Shown: positions 34,905 through 47,778 of the stretch, one piece after another
Position numbering within the stretch: position 1 is the stretch's first letter
Layout of the letters: every line of letters starts with the position of its first letter
DNA from: Sweltsa coloradensis
Lineage: Eukaryota > Arthropoda > Insecta > Plecoptera > Chloroperlidae
DNA: 64,000 nucleotides
Direction of reading: 5' to 3'
Assembly: GCA_024449915.1 (NCBI GenBank)
Contig: JAMZAV010000100.1
Location: 372,001-436,000 of the forward strand
Program-made: the position numbers and the translations under genes
The notes under the pieces: generated by a model
Database searches by the model: none
Told to the model about the DNA's origin: nothing
The model's input: the letters and a program-made list of their open reading frames with translations, nothing else

Positions 34905-35542
34905 TTATACAACTATGTACAAAATGCCATTCAATGAACATCCAGACAGTAGAAAATGAATTGGAAGATTCCTATAATGTAAGATTCTTCACAAGTTAAA
35001 TATTATTTATCCTTCCTTATTAGCATGCCGTATTATAAAGGCTGTCTTTACAATATACCCGACCCGACCCGACCCTAAAACTCGAAGCAGTTTGGTACCC
35101 AAGCCCGACCGGACTGCCAAACCTTCTACCCGCACAGTACTGTTTTATTAAATAATATCGTAATTTAACCAATTTAAAGTAATAATATACTATAAAAATT
35201 AATTTGAAATGAAAGGGTACTCGGAATGTTTCGTCGCGTCGTATTTAAAATAATTCTTGGTTTATTCCGAGTCCGGTTCTGATTACTGCGGAAACGAACC
35301 GGTGCGTACATGTACATGCCAATTACTTGCGTATTTTAATCCCTGATTTAATTGAAGGGCGAGAAATCTGCCCTTATGCGTTTGTTGATGAATAATATTT
35401 ACAACTTGGTTATGTTGTAAAGATAGTCTGTTCGGCAAAAAGATGAGAACGAGGACGTTTATAGTGTGTTTGATTTCTTTGTCTTTGCTGTACTGTATAT
35501 TCTACATGTACCTTTTACTGCCGCTTCTTTAATAACATGTGT

Positions 35543-35755
35543 TTATATTTGTTCGTCGCATATTATATAGCCATCATAAAACCTCCATTTTAATATTTCC
35601 CACGCTTTTAACCATTCATTTGATGCCGTAGTAGATACGTGCTCTTTGCGCGGTTCACGCTTATGTCTACTGTGCACGGTCCTTTCTGAGAGTCGAAACT
35701 CATTAGCAACGTCGCCTGTCTTGTTCTCTTGGAAATTGTCAACTCCGTTTGACAT
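35543..35755 (-). CDS. Candidate coding frame, basic, helix-turn-helix-like segment
   Basis: On the - strand an ATG (context AAAACATGTC) opens 70 codons beginning MSNGVDNFQENKTGDVANEF, then RLSERTVHSRHKREPRKEH, and ending YDGYIICDEQI before TAA. The segment VANEFRLSERTVHSRHKR resembles the spacing of a small helix-turn-helix (A-x-x-F-x-[LI]-S-x-x-T-V). A potential donor (GTATCT) follows the basic stretch, so only the first 40 codons may be exon. The island is richer in GC than its flanks. Alternatively it is a remnant of a transposase DNA-binding domain. No partner exons found. Confidence 0.3.
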   Translation of the reverse strand: MSNGVDNFQENKTGDVANEFRLSERTVHSRHKREPRKEHVSTTASNEWLKAWEILKWRFYDGYIICDEQI

Positions 35756-36132
35756 GTTTTATTATTTTTGTGTTGTCATTTCCATTTTTAATGACATGTA
35801 TATGCTGGCACAAATAAATGTAATTATTCGCGGAATTTTAGATCAAGCAGAGCATGTGAACAATAAATTAAATTCCAATTTATTATGCCAAATTTAGATA
35901 TTCCTGGAAAGGAAGAAAAAGGCAAATAAAACGTTTTACCATGAATTGCGAGATTGTTGATTCTCAAAGATCACATAACAGTTATTAACTTAATTATAAA
36001 TTTATCTTACAATGCAATGATGAGTTTATTTTTATTCGTTTTAAGTTACTGCTTGTTCTGCATTCTCTGTTTTGAAGTTATTTAAAAACATTTTAATGCA
36101 ATAAATATTCAAGTAGCACATGAGCACACCGT

Positions 36133-36485
36133 TCATCTCTTCCTCCGTCCTACCTTAGAACCTAATGGTAGAGTATGCTGAGCCGTTGAATCAGTGAGGT
36201 ATGACCTACACCGCCCGAGCACTGCTTGCTGGGAGTTTAGATAGGACATTGGTCTCCCACCGCCTTCATAATAGACGTAACTTCCAGACCGGCCTTTGTT
36301 TAGATTGGATGTCCGCCGCTTACATAACAACGGCAAGTTCCAGTGAGTGGGTGAACACGCTTCCATTTTACGTCGTGTTTTCCCTGACGCTCAATAGGAT
36401 TCTACTGAGAGTGACTTTGAAACAAAAGACTTCTTATCAGTATGTTAACAAACACACGTCCTCAAGAGGGAGCGAATCTACGTAA
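36133..36485. other. GC-richer island open on both strands (unclassified)
   Basis: The - strand is open at 36,133-36,366 (segments GRSGSYVYYEGGGRPMSYL and NSQQAVLGRCRSYL) and the + strand at 36,201-36,485 (segment RALLAGSLDRTLVSHRL). Both read fairly naturally, so the strand cannot be decided by eye. It could be an exon, a promoter CpG-type island or an old repeat. No splice sites stand out. Confidence 0.3.
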
Positions 36486-36599
36486 TCAACAGATAGTCGG
36501 AGACAAATACAAAAATAAAATAATAATTTGATTCCCAGCTTTAATATCACGTTGTTGGTGACAGTGCCAATTCAGAGAGGGATAAAAAAAATCAAATAT

Positions 36600-36907
36600 T
36601 ATCCTTCGCTTGTTCCAGCCTTTACTAAAGGTGGGAGTTCGAGTTCAGAAATATTAAAACTTTTTTGGGGATATCCCCACTCGCAGGGACACCAAAAACA
36701 TTCTGTATCATCCTTGTTGACGGATAACGCCACCCAAGAAAACGCATGTCCGTCGGAGGTCGTTTTTGTTTCTTATCGTGAGACGTGACACACGGACGGA
36801 CACACGGACACACGGACGGACACATGGACACACGGACACACGGACACACGGACACACGGACGGACGGACGGACTGAAAGGTGATGTTTATACTAGAACTT
36901 CGCTCCC
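36600..36907 (+). mobile_element. R1 MITE copy with an expanded internal microsatellite
   Basis: Carries AACATTCTGTATCATCCTTGTTGA, then GGAGGTCGTTTTTG, ATCGTGAGACGTGACACACGG and, after the microsatellite, GAAAGGTGATGTTTATACTAG and the right terminal repeat ACTTCGCTCCC. The left terminus was not found with confidence. Frames on both strands are incidental. Confidence 0.8.
36789..36873. repeat. (GGACACAC/GGAC)n microsatellite inside R1
   Basis: A run of GGACACAC and GGAC units at the position where other R1 copies have only one CACACGGACGGACAG motif. Confidence 0.95.
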
Positions 36908-38094
36908 TTATACTTGTTGAGATAGTAATATTTTGATTTATTCATCGTTAAAAACTAGACGTTATAACAAAAAACGAATTGTGTTAGAATTAGAAACGTC
37001 ACTATAATTGACATCCCCATGCGTGCAATGGTTACTGATTTGAAAGATAGATCGGTGTTCATTTGGCGATCGCCCGTGGGATTAATTGGCGTGTTATTGG
37101 GTAATTGACCTAAAACGTACTTTCCTGCTGTTTTATAGAACATAAATCTAAAAACAAATTATTGACAACTCTGTCAACATATTTCTTTTTCTGTCCGTCG
37201 AGTTTTTTTTTTAATGAAATGTGCGTGTTGGCATTTCAATAAATTATCTTCGAACTGATGACGTGTTTTTTTAATTTAGCCAAAAAGTAGAATTAGAGTT
37301 TTGATGTGCGTGAAGTTAATGTCAGAGGTCCTTTTTCATATTCCGCCACGTGCGTCTTAAAGTTTGGGATTTTCTTTTAATTACTGTTACCCAAAAGAAA
37401 TAAATCATTTCTGCTAAATCTCATCCCCGAACTTCCGTATATGTAATACACCTACAAAATATGTATTCTCCTGTATTTGCCTGCAATTTTTTTTTAACTA
37501 CACGGCTAGATTTCTTTCTATGCTGTCATTGCGCAATGGCAAATTCACATGAGCACAACGACATCTATTGTTATATCAAAGTTCAACCATTTTTAAGAAT
37601 AAAAACTGATTAAATTCAACGAAGTAATTCCTCGTTTTCATAGAGCTTGAAATTATTAGATACAAATCGATTTGTGAAAAGTAGAAAACAGTAACAAAAA
37701 TAAAATCATTTGTGCACATAAGAATATAAACGTTACTGGACCAGTCCAATGTATATTATATTTATTTTAAGGTTTTAATGAAAAAGATCACCCAGAAAAA
37801 CAAGGTTCGCTCATATATTTTCTTCTAATACCTTTCACCGCGACAAACGCACTCACAATAAAGAGATGTTGGTCATGTTTTAATAAATAGGGACAAAAAA
37901 AAAGACAAAAAAGAAAAGAAAGACATTGCGCAGTAATCAACGGAGAGTCCTTATTCTGAACTTCATTGCATCGGCGAAAAGCTCACGGCGTCGATGGCAA
38001 TGTTGTCGGCGTGTTTCTTGCGCGTACACAGTGAAGCTGAATCAACACCAAGTTTTTACGTGCGCGCACCTCTGGACCAGTTTATTGTCTGTAT
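36908..38094. other. No supported feature
   Basis: AT-rich spacer between R1 and Helentron-like A3; a slightly GC-richer piece at 37,925-38,080 has no recognisable coding content. Confidence 0.4.
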
Positions 38095-38683
38095 TAGGAA
38101 AACGCTAAAGTCCCGCCGCGTTGATGGATGAGCTTTTACTAATTTTTAGTTTGCATGGGATATCTTTACTTTTGCAAGTGCTTTGTTTTGCTGCCTACGC
38201 ATTGTAGGTGATTGTTGTCAAGTTTCTTTTGTTACCTGTCAATTGGTTTTATTTACCGTAAAAGACTTATATCAAAAGCTTTATTTCTATGGATTCTGGC
38301 TAACTATTTCAACTTTTTCTTTCAAAAGGTACTACATCACCATAAGCTTAATGTCCATGTATAATATGAACGTTGTAGCCCCACCCGTTTGGTCAGAATT
38401 GGCCCAAATGTCACGAAAATATCGCACTAAAAATCGAAAAAAATCGTAAAAGTACGATATTCATGAGAAAAATTTCTTCGATGGTACCCAAAAACAATAC
38501 ACCTCTAAGTTCAGAGATTTCGAAGGTCCTGTCAAATTTTCATCAAGATCGGGTATGCCGTTTGCCTGGTAGAGAGTCAACAAACAGACAGAAAAAAAAA
38601 ACAACAAACAAACAAACAAAAAAAACACCCGAGCTAAACTTTTTGGGGTCAGTGAAATTGAAGTCTTCGCTTCGCTCATCCAA
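38095..38683 (-). mobile_element. Helentron-like non-autonomous element A3 (family A)
   Basis: Reverse orientation. Left end TTAGGAAAACGCTAAAG (on its own strand CCTAA: the usual CTAG is mutated), right end TTCGCTTCGCTCATCCAA. It has a single copy of the internal unit that is doubled in A1. The hairpin AACGC/GCGTT and GCTCATCC inverted repeat are intact. A (CAAA)n-type tract at 38,590-38,625 follows the conserved TGTCTGTTTGTTGAC on its own strand. Confidence 0.9.
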
Positions 38684-39153
38684 TTAGGTGTGTTCTGTAG
38701 ATAGGGCGCCTTTCTAGTCGACAGGGGGGTCGATATAACCTCGCCAACCCGCACCTTCACTGTTTCCTTATGACCTCGCCAACCCGCACCTCCACTGTTC
38801 CCTGTCGATCGCTCGCAGTAGATTCAAGTCGATTTAGACTCGTCCGTTTTGATCAGGGCATTTGTAGAGTTGGTAGTTCTATACTTAGTATTTTCAATGT
38901 TGCACTATACTTTCGTTTTGGTCTTGTGTGTGAGAGTTTGTATTTCGTTTATTTACAATATGATACACTTTTGTCAATAGAATTCGACGCAATTTCTGCT
39001 AGTAGTGAGTTTTTTTTTGCAAACAATGTCAACGTTTGAATTGTGTTTTACTTTTCGTGTGTGCAAACTGGTTTACTAGGTAACTGAAAAAGTTCTTGTT
39101 TGACTTTGCTGAATCCAGTTATAGCTCTTTCTTTATGTACCTCTTCACGACAG

Positions 39154-39290
39154 ACCAAGAGGCCCCCAATAATCCAATAAGAACTGTGTGCAGCTTTCAT
39201 ACGGTCACACAGAGGATAACTGGTGCGAACACGAGGCTACAAGTTAAGCAGGGGCAGAATAATACAGCACTTCCTTGTCTTCGGTTTTAA
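39154..39290 (+). CDS. Candidate terminal exon (unrecognised product)
   Basis: A pyrimidine-rich tract (about 39,120-39,147) ends ACGACAG, a good acceptor. The frame then reads QEAPNNPIRTVCSFHTVTQ, RITGANTRLQVKQGQNN, TALPCLRF and TAA. The segment is less AT-rich than its flanks. No domain is recognised, and a donor-like GGTGCG at about 39,219 could end the exon earlier. It may equally be chance. Confidence 0.25.
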
Positions 39291-42200
39291 TTCAAATGTG
39301 GCGTGTCAAAATAGGTTGATTACAACAGCAGGAGAAACAAAATGGCGTCTTTCAGTAACATTAGGATACGGCAATTAGTAAAACCATTTCATTTTGTGTG
39401 ATTTATATATTTTTGTCAGACTCTGTCATGATTTGCTACTTTATGGGGAGTTTTTAAACAGAGCTAAATTGTACTTTGTGATGTCTGGTTGATTTTACTG
39501 GGTTTTCCTAACGAATTATCCACAAATATTCAAAACAACTATGGGAAAAAACATAAATTACCAGAAAGAAGTATGAAATTATTAGATCGCGAGTATACTT
39601 CTACGTCAGGATGAAGTCGGCGGGAAATAATATTAAAAGCAGTAAGAATTATAGAGCTCCGTGATAAAAGTTACAGTCTCATTCACTATAACTAGTACTA
39701 TGATTAAAATTATCGCACAAGGATCAAACTAGTTTGCATATCCAACTCTAAACTCTCGTTTGTTAAATGACGTTTCATATCGTTGCAAAACCTGAGAATT
39801 GACGGAGTATAATATAACTTTATGTAGCAAAACCCTTCCCTTCGCACTTTTTATTAACCTAACTGAGAGAGAGAGGTGAATGTGTTATCAAAGTTCCTGT
39901 AGCTTTATAACATAGGGTGTCGTGACAACCGTTCATCCTTCTACTCCGCAATATCTCCTTGTCACAAGGTGAGAGGTGAGATATGTCTCTCCCCTTACAA
40001 TCCGAAGGACAGCTTTGTGATCTAGTAGCAAATTAATCTCTTAAAGAAACAAAACATAACACGCCTGGTTGCAATATCATCTCGCGCAACTAAGCTTAAG
40101 TAGAAACACCCCCCCCCCCCCCTAAATTAAGTCGAGTGAACAACCAACAACCCGCCCAATTGTTTAATCTAACTTGTAGAGAATATCCTCAGTTAAATTC
40201 ATCATTATACATTTTAAAACCGAACCGTGTTCTGTGCTGTGTTTCGTATCGATTTCCATGGTGGTATAGCGAGGCCTTCCTGCTTGTCTACATGTTCTAG
40301 TCACGCGAAATCACTGTGATAAGATCACACCATGCTACAATAATATTACCTTGCATGCTTCGGCTTCACCTCGTAGCCCCCCCCCTCCCCCCTCCCTCCC
40401 CCACCCTAATTAGAAACAGTGAGTGTTTGACAGGCACTACTCCAATCTCAGCCAGCCAGACCAGGGAATCAACCTAGGCCTCATGAATCTACTATCGGGA
40501 AACGGAAGGGATATAATTTAAGACTTGGTTTGATTAACTCTCATATCAATCATCAGCGCAGGGCTGTCCAAACATGAATATGATGATTGCGTGCGCCCAT
40601 GAGCGTTTTTATCTTTTAAGCGTTACCGAGAACTGACGTTTTCAAGTTGGGTTCTTTAATTTAAAAAAATTTAAGTGTAATACATTTTCCGCTTATTAAT
40701 TGATATTAATGTAGTCCGATTTCTGTTCAAACCTGCACTTTTTTTATCACCTTGTAGGCTTATCGCAAATGAAACGAGGGAGACTTCTACAAGACTAGTT
40801 CGGTGAGGGAGTAAACCATAGAAACTTTCATGAGGGTCAATAGATAATACATTTTAATAGGGGTTCGTGTGCGGTCGAGGAGCACGAAGATATATGGCCT
40901 ATTGGCTTTGAATCCCTAAATCCGTACCTGACTTATCCGCAACCCGTTTTTATCTCTTTCCGTAAGTCTCTAGCTTTAGGAGTAGCTTATAAATTCCCCA
41001 GTAGATCGTCATGGTGTACGAAAGAATGAGGCTTGTCTGTTGGAGGTAGTGAGCTAGTACGCAGTATTGTCTCGGAAGATACCAACAGTACAGGATTATT
41101 ATGTCCAAAAGCTGTTGGTACTCGCATTTATCTAACTCACGCGTGGTATGAAGGCTGGTTTTCTCCATAATCTTTCAACAATTACTTTTTCTTAAATAAA
41201 ACACTAAACAAGTGCACTGATTTGATAGATATGTTTTTAAAGTGTAGCCGGCTGAGGCATTAGCCGCATTCATAGTCTGACAGTCGCAAAACGTTGAAAA
41301 ATACAGAAAGAAAATTTAAAAAAAATAAAACAATTCGTATTTAGAGTCTATATCCTCTCAGTCACAGAACAGATTTTCCTTGGGGAACATAGTTTGAACA
41401 TTACAGTAACGTTATCTCATAATATTATTCCGGAATACTTTTTATTTAAATTACTTTTACAACAAATTATTACGACAATCATATAATTTGTACATAAATA
41501 TATATTTGTATATATTTATAACGGCAGAAATTTTGTTATATTAACAAAGCTCTATCATACATCAACTTCGTGTAAAATCAGGATACAAAGAGCGAGTTTT
41601 AAAATTGGAAAACTTAATAATCGTAAACAGTGTCGCCCCCTACCTACTAATAAAGTTTGTTTCATAAAATTATCAGCACCACCCTATAAATATGAGACGT
41701 TAATCCCAACATAAAAAATAATCACTTACTCGAACAAACTACAGTCCCTTCCAATCATTAATAGACATTTGTCATTCTCTAAACTCTAAAGCTAACTTCC
41801 GTTTCTTCTGTACAGTTTTGAGTCAGCTAGAGCTCAAAATCAATACATTCGTACTTAAGATATTCTGTTGAGCACAGATACTGAGTATTGAGTCGGAGAG
41901 TATGCACTGCATTAGTTGCAACGTCGCGCTGTGTACGTACGCGGCGTTGCCGTAACGAGCAAGACACCATTCTTTATTCACGACTCAGCACGAGATTTCG
42001 GAATTAAATATGAAAATGGCAACATCTCCGTAGGGAAATCTCAAAACTAACTTTTATGAAACTTTATGGCAAATCATATCCCTAACGTCTTCGTGAAGTA
42101 ATTGCAAAGATAATGGTAGGCTTTGGTGAACCTATAAAATTTGAATTGTAAAACGGCAACGTTGTGGTTAGTTGAGGTTATCCGAGAGACCTGAATTCGA

Positions 42201-43289
42201 TTCATTTTCCCAAAAGGGTCGCCCATTTAGAACAACTTCCCATGTAATTCCCCACTTAGGGGTACGAAGGGAAATCTGGAACGGTGTCGTACACATGCCA
42301 TGACTTCTTGCCACCTCTAGTCCCTACAAAACCTATCGCGGAAGCCGTTATACAATTTATCTTTTGTAATGAAATGAGATTTTAGTGGAATTACTCTATT
42401 AATATTAACCTAGTTTGGTAATATTAAGTATGACCAATGAAACAAAAAAATATACTTCAAAATGCATTAAAACTGAGACTGACGGATCAAGTTCATCGTC
42501 ATCTCTTTTTCCAATCCACAAAGGATGAATTTTAAATTCAACGTCATATTATCAGAAGAGAAAACTGTCCGCAAAAACTTTATAAAGGTAAAATATTATC
42601 ATGAAATGAATATTGAATGGAATGATTATAGATCTAATCACAAGTGGAACGAAGCACCTCAAAGTGTTTATGCACATTTATGACAAACATGCACAAAAAT
42701 CAAATATGCATTTCCACACGTATACTTCAATCTGACTGATTCTAATCTTCGCAACCAAGCATTCTCTGAAGTGTTCATCTTCTCTTGTAGCAAGCTCTAT
42801 TCACGCTCATAATCAGTCACCTATTCGTACGCGTAGTATTTTACAATGTGGGAAAGTAAATATATGTATTCATCTTTCCGAAGATAAATCAGGAATAAAC
42901 TATATACTGACTGTATGTGTAATTAATTTTGTATCTACATCACTGTCATCTGCAGGTTTACAGAAAACTTATTTGAAAACAAAAATTTGTACACACCATC
43001 ACGTTTAAATGCAAATATTTTGTTTAGGTCTTTAATTAACGAAGTCGCTTTTAGTATAATATTAAGGATATAAAAACGCATTCATCTGAAAAATGTCATT
43101 CTTAATTAATACTAATGTAGTAACAAAAACAATTATTGTAATCTGTGCTTTTGTGAAACGTTATGATAGATAACATGACGGTTGACAATTTGTTTGTAAT
43201 TTCATTTGCAGTGTACAAAGAACGACGATGCAAACAACAGAAATACACAATATTACTTTAATAAGGTAGAAAATGTCTAGTATATGCAT
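39291..43289. other. No supported gene
   Basis: Holds a 14-base C run at 40,109-40,122, a C/T-rich tract at 40,378-40,402 and a lone B-box-like sequence on - (GGTTGATTCCC, about 40,455-40,466), possibly a SINE scrap. At 41,930-41,946 CGTACGTACGCG is a small CG-rich palindrome. No exon called. Confidence 0.35.
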
Positions 43290-43440
43290 CACTTTTATGT
43301 CCTCCCGTGCATGTGTCATGTCTCACTATAACAATTGAACATGCCCTCCGATTAACTTGCTTTTTTAATGTTGACATGTTCCTACATCCAAGAAAAATGA
43401 TACAGAATGTTTCTGACGACCCTTGGGGCCGGATGACGTG
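43290..43440 (-). mobile_element. R1 MITE-like repeat, partial copy
   Basis: On the - strand: CCCCAAGGGTCGTCAGAAAC, CATTCTGTATCAT, CGGAGGGCATGTTCAA, TATAGTGAGACATGACACA, GGGAGGACATAAAAGTGATG. This is the right half of R1; the GGTGGAGGTGCC block is missing. Confidence 0.7.
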
Positions 43441-44784
43441 GTTCTAGTATCTATGACACGTACACAACACATACTTTACATTTAGTCTTAAATCTAGAAA
43501 CATCTCAGCAAGATGTAAATATTAGCACCGTAAATGATTGGTTCATCTCATTCGCGTGGCAAACCACCCACCTTCTCTAAACTACAACACCCAACAGGTA
43601 CAATTAAGAGTAGATTTGTTTTCTTTATTTTTCTCGCACTTACTTATTTTATATTTGGTTTGTCATTCGCAATTTCGCATTTTGTAATTTTTCTATTTGA
43701 TCTTTTCAATTTTCGATTTTCAATTTTGTACTTTTTATTTCTTTATTACGTATTACTTAATCATGTAAATATGTAAAAACCCCCCCCCCCCCCTAAACTT
43801 GACCATTCATTTTCTGTACACCCGAAAGGATATATCATTTCTAACGAATTACGTTTTGTTACAAACAATACGTTTATGGAAATTAAAAAAAAATATATAT
43901 CACCTAACCAATATATGACCATGAACACTACGCCTCAAGATATAATAATAATAATATAACTCGAAATATGTGTGAAGAGTACCGCAAACCACAGTAAAAT
44001 ACACGTAAAGATAATGAGCTAATTATGGCTTGTGTTTTTTTAATGATACACATTTGTGATCTGACCATGATAATTGGACTAATTGCGCCGAGTGTTTGGA
44101 GCGATGTCACAATTACTTTTCTGACGTTTGGATTGATGTTGGAAGAATGCGATAGATATACAACTTAGCTTAATATCATTTATGTATAAATGTACACCCC
44201 TATCAAATGCAGATTTCCGACTGTCATAGTTGATCAATCAGTAAATGTTGACTTAATATGATTTTTTATTTTTTGACAGAATTCAATATATTGAATATAT
44301 ACATCATTAAACTTCAATAATTGTATGGAACAATACTGTTTATAATTATCTCTTTTTTCAATAACTGTGTACACTTTAAGTCAAATATCCTTATCACTCA
44401 AGAACGAGAAAATACAAAAATTGTCAATATCATGTCGTGCTTGAGTACCAATTAATTACTAATAATTGGGAAATAAATAGCTTTAGCGCTAACTCAATGA
44501 AGATGGAATGGCATTTTCTTTTTTACAGTTTGTGGTGTAGTGGACTGAGTTAAGTGAAGATTAATGCAATGCTACTTTTTTAGACAATGTGGTGATTTCT
44601 GATGGTAAACTTTTACAAAAATGCCTTCCTGCTTATGGAATTGAACCCACGTCCAAGCCATGTGACCTGTTGGAGGTGGCTTTGAAAATATAATTACGGG
44701 TACGCAAGTACCTGAAGTAGAAAGCGACAGAACTTATTGTTGAAGAACACACAATAAATCTTATCTAGCATTGAAATCTGTTGG
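43441..44784. other. No supported gene; poly-C tract and SINE scrap
   Basis: A 14-base C run lies at 43,780-43,793. At 44,637-44,656 the - strand has GTGGGTTCAATTCC, a B box like that of the 46.85-kb sequence, with GGACGTGGGTTCAATTCC shared between them. Confidence 0.4.
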
Positions 44785-45030
44785 TGGTGCCCAAAAATGC
44801 TCTTTTTAAAAAGGCTAACCCCGATTCCCTAAGCCCAAAGGTAATCAAAAACATTCTGTCTCATTCTGGGTAATGTCAACGAAAATCGCACATCAAATTA
44901 TCATCATCATGACTGTCATGGTCATGTTCGGTTTCTATCGTGAGACGTGACACACGTACAGAATGGGAGGACGGACGGACAGTTAGAAAAGTGATGTGTA
45001 TACAGGGTGGCTTCACTCCCCTCTTCTTTG
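44785..45030 (+). mobile_element. R1 MITE-like repeat copy
   Basis: Contains GTAATCAAAAACATTCTGTCTC, then GGTCATGTTCGGTTTCTATC, GTGAGACGTGACACACG, GGACGGACGGACAG and AAAAGTGATGTGTATACAGG. A short ATC/ATG repeat at 44,900-44,918 has expanded inside it. The left block is decayed (GGTGGTGCCC). Confidence 0.75.
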
Positions 45031-47778
45031 AAGTGTAATACACACACACGCGCAGTCGCACGCACACGCAGGCATACGCACTCCGAAACCAGAGTTCGAA
45101 CACTTTGTGAAATTATTATTCTAACTTTAAAAAAATACGTTTGATTATTCGACAAAGTCGTTTCAGAATTATGTTCAATAGAAAAATGTAAAAAAAAAAT
45201 CAGTAATATTGGATCAAAGTGTTTTTTTTTGTAATATTGGTAGCACGTTACACGCATATACAATAAATTTGCATCAGATACTTCACTGTTTGATCAGTGG
45301 GCGACGAAAAATACGTGGGAAACTGATCAATGGCGCTTCGCTTGTTTCTCTCTGTGCAAGTAATACCGTTTGTGAATTATCTTAACCGGCCACCTCGTGC
45401 CTCAGTGGATGATGTAATAAACATGCTGCAGGGATGTATTGAGTAACCGTATTATTAACAACAGATATCTGTATGAATACATCGTCATACACAAACAAAC
45501 CTGGTTCGCGCTTCTTTTTCACTCGGCTACGAAAATGTAGTGTTGCATAGCAGTTTTATTATTTCAAATAATACACATTTGACACGAATTAAAATTTTTA
45601 ACCCGAATATTTATATTTATTGATACAAGTTGCCAGGTATAACCAATAGTTTTCTTCTATTACATTTTACCGACCTAATTTCAATCGAATGTTTGTTCGG
45701 AAAATATTTAAAAAGCACGATGCTATGATCAATGGAATACAAGAAATATATTTATTTATTTTCACAATTGTGTTTTGTCTTTTGACATTATTGTTTACCA
45801 ATACACACAGCACACAATAACATTGTAAAATTACTTGATAAGAAATATAAGTAATTTTAATTGATTTTTACTCTGCATTTCGTGCTTTAACCATGGACAG
45901 TTAATATTATTAACATAAATTCCAGGCTGAAATCTATGCATTCACTATTTAATTAATACAATATGGTAAGTTATGGCCAAGTATAGTGTATTTCAATCAA
46001 TGTTTGTAATATTATTGCGGACATGAAAGTCACTTCTGGAAGTTGTAAACCCAAATCTTTGAAACGAAATTTAACCCAAAACTTTTTTCTCCGTTTCCAT
46101 ACGATTAATTTTAGGCTGCGCCATTTCCTGGAAACGCCACCTTGTTATTGTATCTCTACAATGGTTGTTAGAAAATATAAATAATCAAAATGACCATCAA
46201 ACTCTTCTAAATCTAAAGAGAAACCATCCAGTGTTACTCGAACTGAAGTCATCTTGCTTTACCCTGACCACTTCGATGACATTCAAGTGTATATGAAAAA
46301 TAACTACTTTTTCATCAGATATTAACAATATTTTACTTGCTTTTTATCCTCCTCGACGTATTGGAATGTTCCTGGCTTTCTATTTCAAGATAATATTTTA
46401 AACCTAAAATGTTAACAAAAACATTCCTGCGAAAAAGCAAACAAAAATAAATCAAAACAGCGTGCAACATATTTAAGTGCTTTGAGAATTATGATCCCGT
46501 CCGACCTGATTTCTAATATGGGCTATTATTTTATATGACTAGAACAGCATCCCACTTTACAAGGAATGTTGTACATTGTTGTACACGTTCATGAAAACTA
46601 CATTAATAATTAAAATAAATAAATATTTACGTTTAGTTTTTTGAATCCACGGTTAAACGACTTTTATAAGTATACAATATTTTGGCTAAAACTTAAATAA
46701 TAAATTCTAATAAAATAATGTTTAAGTGGCATTTGTACTGTTTTGTTTCGCTTGTCATCTCTAATATTGCAATTGTCTTAGTCAAGACAATGAGTTGTAA
46801 CGTATATAGGGAGATGGACAATCACCAGAATCCATGCATTATTTGGGAATTGAACCCACGTCTCTTGGAGTCACACACTTCAGACCTCTTACCTAACCGA
46901 GTGTGAAAAGTTTTGAGACTATAAGCTTTAGGGTAAGAGAAGAATAATTACGTCGCTACGTAGGACAATCAAGGTAAAGAGATGAACTTTTGAATCTTAT
47001 TTTAGTTGATATTTATTGAAAATCATTGCGTCGAACGGAACAAAAATACAATCGAAACAAAACAGTTGAATTTTAAAAAAGCAAAGTCGAAATATACATT
47101 GGCTCGTGTTTTCTATTTGTTCATCTAGATATCACTGCCAAATTCACGACTCTCCTGGAATTTGTCTCCTATTTATTTCCACACTATAATTACTCGAAAT
47201 CTTTTGGCGTGTTCCTTCATTACGGTTTTCGATTAATGTGCGAACAAGTGACCTAGACAATATTTTGAATCTTGTATGTTTTAGTGAGGCCCTTAATCTT
47301 CTTCGTCAGAGATAGATGGCCTGGCTGATACATATCTTTTAACCCGAATCGAATTCAGTCGGTAATCGAAAAATATTTCTCTTGTTCGTTTTGGATTCTT
47401 AGACGAAAAACAATAAAAAATAACAGACGATATTGTTGCGATCAGAGACAGAACGATTCAGTGAACGTGTTATGGAATAGGAATCCTAACATTTTGATAT
47501 TCTGACAAAATCAATCTTACGCGATGTTAAACTAAAATTAATACAAGAGAGAAAAAATAAAAGATACATTAATTGTAACATTGAAATCTATAAAACCACG
47601 TGTACTAATGATATTCATGATTTCAGCCACATTTAGAGAGAAAATGAGGATTGATCTTGTGTCGATCACACAATACTGAAACTGAAACTGAAATAAACTT
47701 ATTCATAAGTTTATTCTTATCTACTAATTATTATTTAACTGAACCTTACAATACAAAACAATATAACGGATATATAAC
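45031..47778. other. No supported gene; SINE-like B box at 46,846-46,870
   Basis: On the - strand, CGGTTAGGTAAGAGG followed by GACGTGGGTTCAATTCCC (about 46,846-46,910) has the spacing of a tRNA D arm and B box, so a tRNA-derived SINE head is likely there. GATCAGT/ACTGATC at 45,291-45,334 is a small inverted repeat. Otherwise AT-rich. Confidence 0.4.

Noticed and set aside
38463..38760. Frames rich in K/Q and T on either strand
   Set aside because: Low-complexity A-tract of Helentron-like A3 read as codons.
44876..45263. Minus-strand frames rich in cysteine and valine
   Set aside because: They are R1 repeat and CACGCA-type simple sequence translated; another R1 copy gives similar but incompatible frames.
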